From assembly GCA_003152595.1 (NCBI GenBank), contig PMAM01000240.1:6782-18163 (forward strand): a DNA stretch of 11,382 nucleotides, written 5' to 3'. Position numbers and translations under genes: made by a program. This DNA comes from Acidobacterium sp. (lineage in GTDB: Bacteria > Acidobacteriota > Terriglobia > Terriglobales > Acidobacteriaceae). This document shows positions 6,679 to 11,382 of the stretch, in pieces. Under the pieces are notes generated by a model. It was given only the letters and a program-made list of their open reading frames with translations, was not told where the DNA came from and did no database searches. Numbering within the stretch: position 1 is the first letter of the stretch; each line of letters starts with the position of its first letter.

Positions 6679-7197
6679 ATGTCTTCGAGCCGCAAAAAGG
6701 CGATCTTCCGCAAATTTTCACGGGACTGGGTCGCGGGCTACCTGCCGGCCAGCGGATTCGTCCACGAGGGCCAGGTCGAGATGCTCGACCTCGACGGCAA
6801 GGTCATCGCACTGGCGGCCTCCGACGTCAAGTGGATCTGCTACGTGCGGGATTTCAATTCCGGCGAACTGAATAACCCGGAGAGGCTGGTCCGCAAGACC
6901 TTCGCCGGACGGCCGCGCGGCGACGGACTGTTCGTGCGGGCGCGGCTCAAAGACGGCGACCTGATCGAAGGCCTCGCCGCCAACGATGTAAGCCTGGTCG
7001 GCAGCGACGGCGTCTTCCTCACGCCGCCCGATCTGCGGGCGAACACGCAGCGGCTGTTCATCCCCCGCAGCTCCATTGACGAGCTGGAAGTTGTGGCCGT
7101 GATCGGGACCGCAAAGCGCAAACCCATCGAGAAAGCAGAGAAGCCGAAGGACGAGCGCCAGGAAGAGCTGTTCGGAGAGGGAGCCGGTAGCGTGTAG
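6679..7197 (+). CDS. Unrecognised protein with two Sm-like beta segments
   Basis: I do not recognise this 172-residue protein by name. It has no signal peptide or membrane segment, so it is probably cytoplasmic. A basic start (MSSSRKKAIFRKFSRDW) is followed by two similar beta-rich segments. One is at about 20-58 (GQVEMLDLDGKVIALAASDV), the other at 82-142 (LFVRARLKDGDLIEGLAANDV, then QRLFIPRSSIDELEVV). Both have a strand, a DG turn, a strand and a conserved Asp-Val. The second resembles the Sm1/Sm2 pattern of LSm/Hfq-type barrels, and it contains an FLTPPD loop at 113-118. A charged tail follows (145-167). An RNA-binding or PilZ-like role is only a guess. It is divergent from the nucleotidyltransferase-like gene and could share regulation with it. 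It ends in TAG inside a weak repeat array. Confidence 0.75.
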   Translation: MSSSRKKAIFRKFSRDWVAGYLPASGFVHEGQVEMLDLDGKVIALAASDVKWICYVRDFNSGELNNPERLVRKTFAGRPRGDGLFVRARLKDGDLIEGLAANDVSLVGSDGVFLTPPDLRANTQRLFIPRSSIDELEVVAVIGTAKRKPIEKAEKPKDERQEELFGEGAGSV

Positions 7198-7221
7198 CCT
7201 CTGACCTGTAGCGATCAGGCG
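7194..7221. repeat. Heptamer tandem array D (weak)
   Basis: Four 7-base units start at 7194, 7201, 7208 and 7215: GTAGCCT, CTGACCT, GTAGCGA and TCAGGCG. They span both convergent stop codons (7195-7197 and 7215-7217). Units 1 and 3 share five of seven bases; the others match poorly. It is listed mainly because of its position, which matches the stronger arrays. Confidence 0.3.
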
Positions 7222-7730
7222 GCGCGGGGGAGCATTGTTTCTGCGTTGGGATTGCGACGCACGATCTCCGCATTGAGCAGCGTGGCGAAGGCGACCCAGG
7301 CGGCATAGGGCAGGAAGCACGCTGCGGCAGCCGGGTCCACTTTTTTCACCGTTTGGATGTAGCTGACGATTTGGGACTCGAGTGAGATCACATCGAGAAG
7401 GGATTGCTTCGGGTTGTGGCGTCCGAAGAAGAGGTGCGTCCACTCGGCGTTGGTGGCCAGTTGTGCCGCCCACAGGCGCAGCGCGCGGGAGCGTTCGGGC
7501 GAGCGTTCCTGCATCCATGTGCGCCAGCCGGCGACGGCGATGAGCGAGTAGAGTGCAGTCCAGACGATGGGAAAGACATACTGGGGTGGATTCCAGGCGG
7601 GCTTGTCGAGCCGGTTGTACCAGAGCTTCGTGCGCAGATCGCGCGGGCTGTTGCGGGCGCTGTACCAGCTGGCGGCGGCGACCACGGCAGCAAAGCCCAA
7701 TAACCCAAGGTAAGTGCGGGAGGTTTTCAT
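7215..7730 (-). CDS. tspO: TspO/MBR family membrane protein
   Basis: This 171-residue inner-membrane protein of the translocator/benzodiazepine-receptor family is close to the usual length and has about five hydrophobic segments. In bacteria these proteins bind tetrapyrroles and are linked to porphyrin handling and stress. Family motifs are visible: LDKPAWNPPQYVFPIVWTAL (41-60), the N-x-x-W...LFFGRHNP element (94-106), and PYAAWVAFATLLN (141-153). The common WS in the third helix is WT here. The start has a plausible AG-rich ribosome site and begins the first helix. It is divergent from the dehydrogenase at 7857 across a 126-base gap with no confident promoter. It converges on the gene at 6679, the two stop codons being only 17 bases apart. 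Confidence 0.9.
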   Translation of the reverse strand: MKTSRTYLGLLGFAAVVAAASWYSARNSPRDLRTKLWYNRLDKPAWNPPQYVFPIVWTALYSLIAVAGWRTWMQERSPERSRALRLWAAQLATNAEWTHLFFGRHNPKQSLLDVISLESQIVSYIQTVKKVDPAAAACFLPYAAWVAFATLLNAEIVRRNPNAETMLPRAA

Positions 7731-7847
7731 CGGGAATCTCTTTCAATTTGAGGAATGCGGGGACAGCGGGCGGACAATGATTCAGATGCACACGGCCCTG
7801 GAGCGGTGGTGCGCCGCGGCCGGGACCGGGTACATCTTAAACATCGC

Positions 7848-7852
7848 GGAGG
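7848..7852 (+). promoter_or_regulatory. Strong ribosome binding site that sets the start at 7857
   Basis: GGAGG lies four bases before the ATG at 7857. It decides against the longer in-frame start at 7755, whose extra 34 residues precede the Rossmann fold and look non-coding. Confidence 0.65.
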
Positions 7853-7856
7853 CGCA

Positions 7857-8750
7857 ATGAAGACAGCATTTCTCGGCCTGGGCAGGATGGGCAGCGCGAT
7901 TGCGCGGCTGCTGGTGAAGAGCGGGGAAGACGTCACGGTATGGAATCGAACGCGGTCGCGCGCGGAGCCGCTCGAACGCGACGGCGCGAAGGTAGCGAGC
8001 ACGGCGGCTGAAGCGATTGCCGGCGCGGACGTCGTCTTTACGATGCTCATCGACGATGCCTCGCTCGAAGAGGTGCTCTACGGCGGGCAGGTGCTGGAGA
8101 GCCTGCGTCACGGCGCGATCCACGTCTCGATGAGCACGCTCAGCGTGGCCCTCTCACGGAAGCTCACCGAGGAGCACGCGAAGCGCGGGCAGCACTTTGT
8201 GGCGGCGCCGGTCTTTGGGCGGCCGCATATCGCCGAGGCAGGCAAGCTGTGGATCGCGGTAGGCGGCGCGCCGGAGCCGGTCGAGAAGGTGCGGCCACTG
8301 CTCGAGAAGTGCGGACGCGGGATCACGGTGGTCGGAGAACATCCATGGAGCGCGCATGCGCTCAAGCTGGGCGGCAATTTCCTGATTACGGCGATGATTG
8401 CAGCACTGAGCGAAGGATTCGTCTATGCCGAAGCGCAGGACGTGGAACCGGCGACGTTTATCGACACGGTGAATAAGGCGCTGTTCCAGTCGCCGTTCTA
8501 CGAGATGTACGGCAAGATCATGCTCGCGCCGCCGGAAACCCCCGGCGCAACGATGGCCGTGGGCGAAAAAGACATGCGGCTCTTCCGGGAAGCGGCCCAG
8601 GCCGAGCAGGTGCAGACGCCGCTGGCCGATTTGTTCCTCGCCAACTTCCACCGTGCCTTCGAGGTCGGGATGAAGGACGCGGACTGGGCGGCGGGGTATT
8701 TACAACTGCAGCGAGCCGGGAGCCGGGAGCAGCTCAAAGCTAACCGCTAA
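7857..8750 (+). CDS. NAD(P)-dependent beta-hydroxyacid dehydrogenase family oxidoreductase
   Basis: This 297-residue soluble enzyme belongs to the 6-phosphogluconate/3-hydroxyisobutyrate dehydrogenase superfamily and is of normal length. The N-terminal Rossmann fold has GLGRMG at 7-12 and VWNRTRSRAEPL at 28-39. The Asn-Arg-Thr after beta 2 suggests NADPH preference. The substrate-binding STLS lies at 93-96. Lys170 and Asn174 of the KxxxN pair (HALKLGGNF) fit the catalytic positions. The usual APVSGG loop is APVFGRP at 117-123, as in divergent reductase branches, so the substrate is uncertain. The C-terminal helical domain follows, ending near DWAAGYLQLQ. The last residues (about 287-297) are encoded by a heptamer array and are probably not part of the fold. 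It lies 23 bases upstream of an SDR gene and may share its transcript. Confidence 0.85.
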   Translation: MKTAFLGLGRMGSAIARLLVKSGEDVTVWNRTRSRAEPLERDGAKVASTAAEAIAGADVVFTMLIDDASLEEVLYGGQVLESLRHGAIHVSMSTLSVALSRKLTEEHAKRGQHFVAAPVFGRPHIAEAGKLWIAVGGAPEPVEKVRPLLEKCGRGITVVGEHPWSAHALKLGGNFLITAMIAALSEGFVYAEAQDVEPATFIDTVNKALFQSPFYEMYGKIMLAPPETPGATMAVGEKDMRLFREAAQAEQVQTPLADLFLANFHRAFEVGMKDADWAAGYLQLQRAGSREQLKANR

Positions 8751-8765
8751 AAGCTAAGAGCTACT
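8714..8765. repeat. Heptamer tandem array E (AGCCGGG and AGCTAAR), partly coding
   Basis: Two AGCCGGG units at 8714 and 8721 are followed by AGC. Five AGCTAAR-type units then start at 8731, 8738, 8745, 8752 and 8759 (AGCTCAA, AGCTAAC, CGCTAAA, AGCTAAG, AGCTACT). The array starts inside the dehydrogenase gene, supplies its TAA stop at 8748-8750, and ends nine bases before the SDR start. It is the longest array in the window. Confidence 0.8.
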
Positions 8766-8773
8766 ATGGGTGC

Positions 8774-9553
8774 ATGGCGAAGATCAGCTTGAAGGATCGT
8801 ATCGTTTTCATCACTGGCGCGAGCTCCGGGATCGGCGCAGCGTGTGCGCGGGCGTTTGCGGCGGAGGGCGCGCGGTTGCTACTGGCGGCACGGCGCGTGG
8901 AGCGGATCGAAGCGATGAAAGTGGATCTGCGGGAGGCTGGAGCGGCGGCCGTGCACGCTTTCTCACTCGACGTGCAGGATCGCGACGCAGTGGAGCAGGC
9001 GATCGCCCATCTGCCGGCGGAGTGGAGCGCGATCGACGTGCTGGTGAACAACGCCGGCCTGAGCCGCGGCCTCGACAAGCTGTGGGAAGGCAAAACCCAG
9101 GACTGGGAAGAGATGATCGACACCAACGTCAAAGGCCTGCTGTGGGTCACGCGCGCCGTTGTTCCCGGTATGCTGGCGCGAGGCCGCGGTCACGTGGTGA
9201 ATCTGGGATCGACGGCGCAGGAGATCGCGTATCCCAGCGGCAACGTGTACTGCGGAACAAAGGCCGCGGTGAAGCTGATCAACGACGGCCTGCGCATCGA
9301 CCTGCTGGGGACTCCGGTGCGGGTGACGAGCATCGATCCGGGCATGGTGGAGACGGAGTTCAGCCAGGTCCGCTTCCGCGGGGATCAAGAGCGGGCGGAG
9401 AAGATCTACCAGAACATCACGCCGCTGACGCCGGAGGATGTGGCCGACGCGATTGTGTGGTCGACGACGCGCCCCTCGCACGTGAACGTGGCGCATGTGC
9501 TGATGACGACGGTGGATCAGGCGAATTCGCTGCTGTTCAATAGAAAAAGCTAA
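8774..9553 (+). CDS. SDR family NADP-dependent oxidoreductase, YdfG-like
   Basis: This 259-residue classical short-chain dehydrogenase resembles E. coli YdfG (3-hydroxy acid dehydrogenase/malonic semialdehyde reductase) along its length. TGASSGIG at 14-21 binds the cofactor, and Arg40-Arg41 favour NADP. NNAG is at 92-95 and Asn118 is the structural Asn. Ser146, Tyr159 and Lys163 form the catalytic set, with PG at 189-190. YdfG-type signatures include AHLPAEWSAIDVLVNNAG at 78-95, DWEEMIDTNVKGL at 110-122, the VRFRGD...AEKIYQN region at 199-214 and TPEDVADAI at 219-227. The likely reaction is NADP-linked oxidation of serine or 3-hydroxy acids, or reduction of malonic semialdehyde; the substrate is inferred. 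The ribosome site is weak and follows a repeat array, so translation may depend on the upstream gene. Confidence 0.88.
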   Translation: MAKISLKDRIVFITGASSGIGAACARAFAAEGARLLLAARRVERIEAMKVDLREAGAAAVHAFSLDVQDRDAVEQAIAHLPAEWSAIDVLVNNAGLSRGLDKLWEGKTQDWEEMIDTNVKGLLWVTRAVVPGMLARGRGHVVNLGSTAQEIAYPSGNVYCGTKAAVKLINDGLRIDLLGTPVRVTSIDPGMVETEFSQVRFRGDQERAEKIYQNITPLTPEDVADAIVWSTTRPSHVNVAHVLMTTVDQANSLLFNRKS

Positions 9554-9568
9554 TAGCCGGAAGCAGGA
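9548..9568. repeat. Heptamer tandem array F (AGC family, short)
   Basis: Three units start at 9548, 9555 and 9562: AGCTAAT, AGCCGGA and AGCAGGA. They overlap the SDR stop codon at 9551-9553. Both unit types match array E on the other side of the same gene. Just after it, GGAGCT-CC-AGCTCC at 9566-9579 could form a small hairpin, but no T run follows. Confidence 0.5.
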
Positions 9569-9587
9569 GCTCCAGCTCCCCGCTGCA

Positions 9588-9644
9588 TTACTCTTCGCGC
9601 AGCAGCTTGAGCGGATCAATCGAGAGCGCTCGCTGCGCGGGAAG
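9588..9644 (-). pseudogene. C-terminal relic of a MacB/FtsX-type ABC transporter permease
   Basis: On the minus strand, 18 codons read LPAQRALSIDPLKLLREE and end in TAA at 9590-9588. The end of acidobacterial MacB/FtsX-like permeases has the form (Y)LPARRA-x-x-x-DP-x-x-x-LR-x-E, so this is a close match to that end only. Further upstream the frame reads on without permease character and meets the TAG of the Gfo/Idh gene at 9669-9671. Everything but the last few codons has therefore been deleted, and the break lies between about 9645 and 9671. No start codon or ribosome site is present, so it is a gene fossil. The assignment rests on a short motif. Confidence 0.6.
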
Positions 9645-9668
9645 CCTTTGCCGGTGTCGAGTCGCAGC

Positions 9669-10937
9669 CTATCCGAACGGGCTCATGTTGATGTTCATCT
9701 GATACTGCTCGCCGTGCTGGAGCTGGTCGTCCCAGGTGACTTCTCGACCGAGCTGGCCGGCCATGCGCCCCAGCATGGCGCTGAGCGCGCTGTCGACGCC
9801 GGCCTGGGCCTGGTTGTGGAACTGGCCCGAGGCGATGCTCTCGATGAAGGCCTTGTCTTTCTCGCGGTCCGCGAACTCGAGGTTGTCAGTGAACGCGCCG
9901 TTGGCTGCGAACGTGGCGGACGGAGTGCTTGCCGGCGCGCCTTCCGGTTTCCACTCCCATGCGTTGTCGCCGATGATGCGGACCGGGCCGGAGTACGGCG
10001 CTTCCGCGATGCCTTTCTCGCCGAAGACGCGCTCGGTGACATCGAAGAATCCGTTGTTGCCCCACTGCGTGGACGAGAAGCTCAGGTGGACGCCGTTGGG
10101 ATAGGTGTAGATCACCTGGTAGTTATCCCAGGTGTCGCCGGCGTGCGTGACGGCGTTGCGGCCGCCGGTGGCGGTGGCTTTGATGGGGTGAGCGCCGATG
10201 ATCCAGTTGCAGAGGTCGATGACGTGGATGTTCTGCTCGACCAGGATGTCGCCGGAGAGGACGCGGTCCCAAAGCCAGTTGCGCAGGCGAAACTCGTCGG
10301 CTGACCAGTTGGCGCCGCTGTGGCTGACGGCGTTGGGTGCGTTGTAATGCGCGGAGATGCAGACGAGCTTCCCGAGGTCGCCGGCGTGGATGCGGCGCAC
10401 GACTTCCGCGATGGGCGGCGCGCTGCGCACCTGGAAGCCGACATCGAGGCTGACGCGGCCCTGGGCGCGCTTGCCAATTTCGAGAGCGTGCTGGGTCTGG
10501 GCGACATCGACCCCGAGGGGTTTTTCGCAGTAGGCGTGTTTGCCCGCTGCTATGGCAGCGTCGAGGTGCTGGACGTGGAACCAGGACGGCGTGGAAATCT
10601 GGATGGAGTCGACGGCTTTGGACGCGGCCAGCTCCTCGAAGGCGTGCGAGCCGCGAAACATCAGGCTGGGGTCGATGGCGGGCACGCCGAGCGAGGCGTT
10701 GACCTGGTCGAAGTGCGTTTTGGCGGCGGCGAGCTGATCGGGAAACAGGTCGGCAAGGGCCACGATGCGGGCGGGCGTGTTCTTCGCAAAGGATGTCGCC
10801 ACGGTGGTGCCACGGCTGCCGCAGCCGAGCAGTCCGATGCGGACTGCGGAGTTGGCTTCGTAGCTGAAAGCCGTGCGCGAGCTGAGGATCATGATGCCGG
10901 ATGCGGCTGCGCCGCCGATGAAGTCTCTTCGATCCAT
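9669..10937 (-). CDS. Gfo/Idh/MocA family oxidoreductase with a Tat signal
   Basis: This 422-residue enzyme is probably exported folded with bound NAD(P). The N-terminus MDRRDFIGGAAASGIMILSS has a twin-arginine signal (Arg3-Arg4). The Rossmann fold starts with RIGLLGCGSRG at 33-43. The family's CEKPLG is at 137-142, with Lys139 as the expected key residue. The catalytic-domain element GDILVEQNIHVIDLCNW is at 229-245, with His238 and Asp241. Members act on sugars or their derivatives, including GH109-type glycosidases using an NAD redox cycle; the substrate cannot be read from the sequence. It lies 28 bases downstream of a sugar phosphate isomerase/epimerase-like gene, a common partnership. 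AGGA nine bases before the ATG supports this start. The stop (TAG, 9669-9671) abuts a permease relic. Confidence 0.9.
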   Translation of the reverse strand: MDRRDFIGGAAASGIMILSSRTAFSYEANSAVRIGLLGCGSRGTTVATSFAKNTPARIVALADLFPDQLAAAKTHFDQVNASLGVPAIDPSLMFRGSHAFEELAASKAVDSIQISTPSWFHVQHLDAAIAAGKHAYCEKPLGVDVAQTQHALEIGKRAQGRVSLDVGFQVRSAPPIAEVVRRIHAGDLGKLVCISAHYNAPNAVSHSGANWSADEFRLRNWLWDRVLSGDILVEQNIHVIDLCNWIIGAHPIKATATGGRNAVTHAGDTWDNYQVIYTYPNGVHLSFSSTQWGNNGFFDVTERVFGEKGIAEAPYSGPVRIIGDNAWEWKPEGAPASTPSATFAANGAFTDNLEFADREKDKAFIESIASGQFHNQAQAGVDSALSAMLGRMAGQLGREVTWDDQLQHGEQYQMNINMSPFG

Positions 10938-10946
10938 GATGTGGGT

Positions 10947-10950
10947 TCCT
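10947..10950 (-). promoter_or_regulatory. Ribosome binding site of the Gfo/Idh gene
   Basis: On the minus strand AGGA lies nine bases before the ATG at 10937. The site is in the 28-base operon junction and supports the start that gives the Tat signal. Confidence 0.45.
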
Positions 10951-10965
10951 GTTGGGTTTCGATTC

Positions 10966-11382
10966 TTATGCGGGCTGCGCGAGGACGCGCGTGAGAATGC
11001 GCTCGAGGTAGATCTTCTCGTTGCGCACGTCGGCTATTTGCTGTGGGCCGGAGGTTTCGCGTTCGATGGTGACGGCGCCCGTGTATCCGAGCTTGTGCAG
11101 TTTGGTGAAGACCTTCTCGAAGTCGACGAGGCCGGTGCCGATGAGGACTTCTTCGCCGAGTTTCATCGGATCGGTGGGCCAGCGTCCGTCTTTGGCGTGG
11201 ATGCTGCGCACGTGCGGGCCGACGATGTCGACCGCGTCGACGGGATTGGCTTTGCCGTAGAGGATCAGGTTCGCGGTGTCGAGGCCAACGCCGAGGTTGG
11301 GCTGATCGACATCCTTAATGGCGCGCGACATGGTGGTTGGCGTTTCCTGGCCGGTTTCCATCAGGAACATCTGCTTGTTGCC
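10966..11382 (-). CDS. Sugar phosphate isomerase/epimerase, TIM barrel (5' end outside the window)
   Basis: The last 138 residues and a TAA stop are visible, and the frame is open to the window edge. This is the C-terminal half of an AP endonuclease 2/xylose isomerase-like TIM barrel, a family that isomerises or epimerises sugars or cyclitols using a divalent metal. Recognisable elements are FLMETGQET (barrel Glu), GVGLDTANL (Asp and Asn), SIHAKDGRWP (His and Asp) and TIERE (final Glu), which fit the metal and substrate ligands. A G-x-G-x-V-DF element (GTGLVDFEKVF) also matches. An ATG at 11370 lies inside the domain and is not the start. It is upstream of and co-directional with the Gfo/Idh gene, probably in one operon for uptake or modification of an unknown sugar. 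Confidence 0.85.
   Translation of the reverse strand, partial: GNKQMFLMETGQETPTTMSRAIKDVDQPNLGVGLDTANLILYGKANPVDAVDIVGPHVRSIHAKDGRWPTDPMKLGEEVLIGTGLVDFEKVFTKLHKLGYTGAVTIERETSGPQQIADVRNEKIYLERILTRVLAQPA

Noticed and set aside
71..9568. CRISPR array or REP element explanation for the short repeats
   Set aside because: Units are 7 bases with no spacers and no strong palindrome, so neither CRISPR nor typical REP structure fits.
9566..9579. Intrinsic terminator after the SDR gene
   Set aside because: The GGAGCT/AGCTCC hairpin is short and followed by C-rich sequence, not a T run.
9648..10304. Plus-strand open frame opposite the Gfo/Idh gene
   Set aside because: The minus-strand gene has complete family motifs and a Tat signal; the plus frame has no recognisable pattern and no ribosome site.

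Overview
The window looks like chromosomal DNA from an acidobacterium, probably class Terriglobia/Acidobacteriaceae. This is an inference from GC-rich coding sequence and gene content typical of that group: secreted carboxypeptidase-regulatory-like repeat proteins, a Tat-exported Gfo/Idh/MocA protein beside a TIM-barrel sugar isomerase, and a relic of a MacB/FtsX-type permease. No rRNA, tRNA, CRISPR array, insertion sequence or phage gene is visible. TAG is an ordinary stop here, ending at least two intact genes.

Layout. (1) 1-72: last codons of a plus-strand PP2C/SpoIIE-type phosphatase. (2) 113-3423, minus strand: two tandem secreted CRLP-type proteins. The upstream one is cut short by an in-frame TAG (1843-1845), and its lost 30-codon tail still reads in frame into a four-base ATGA overlap with the second gene. 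(3) 3580-4497, plus strand: a small STAS anti-sigma-factor-antagonist-like protein, then an exported DUF192 protein. (4) 4549-6441, minus strand: a class II (CCA/poly(A)) tRNA nucleotidyltransferase-like enzyme carrying an acidic segment and a long histone-H1-like Lys/Ala/Pro tail. (5) 6679-7197, plus strand: an unrecognised protein with two similar small beta-type segments. (6) 7215-7730, minus strand: TspO/MBR membrane protein. (7) 7857-9553, plus strand: two dehydrogenases of the beta-hydroxyacid dehydrogenase and YdfG-like SDR families, a likely pair. (8) 9588-9644, minus strand: an 18-codon C-terminal relic of an ABC permease. (9) 9669-11382, minus strand: a likely operon of a sugar phosphate isomerase/epimerase-like protein (5' end outside the window) and a Tat-exported Gfo/Idh/MocA oxidoreductase.

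The most unusual signal is not a protein. All six plus-strand stop codons in the window (72, 3927, 4497, 7197, 8750, 9553) lie in or directly beside a short, degenerate tandem repeat with a 7-base period. Motifs differ from gap to gap but fall into families: GTCRGCA, KTACAGG (used twice) and AGCTAAR/AGCCGGR (used twice). Four are clear and two are weak. One runs into the dehydrogenase gene at 7857-8750 and supplies its last residues and stop codon. Arrays occupy the convergent gene junctions and are absent from the divergent promoter gaps and the minus-strand operon junction. I see no complete new defence or biosynthetic system; the repeat arrays, the interrupted CRLP gene, the tailed nucleotidyltransferase and the permease relic deserve follow-up.
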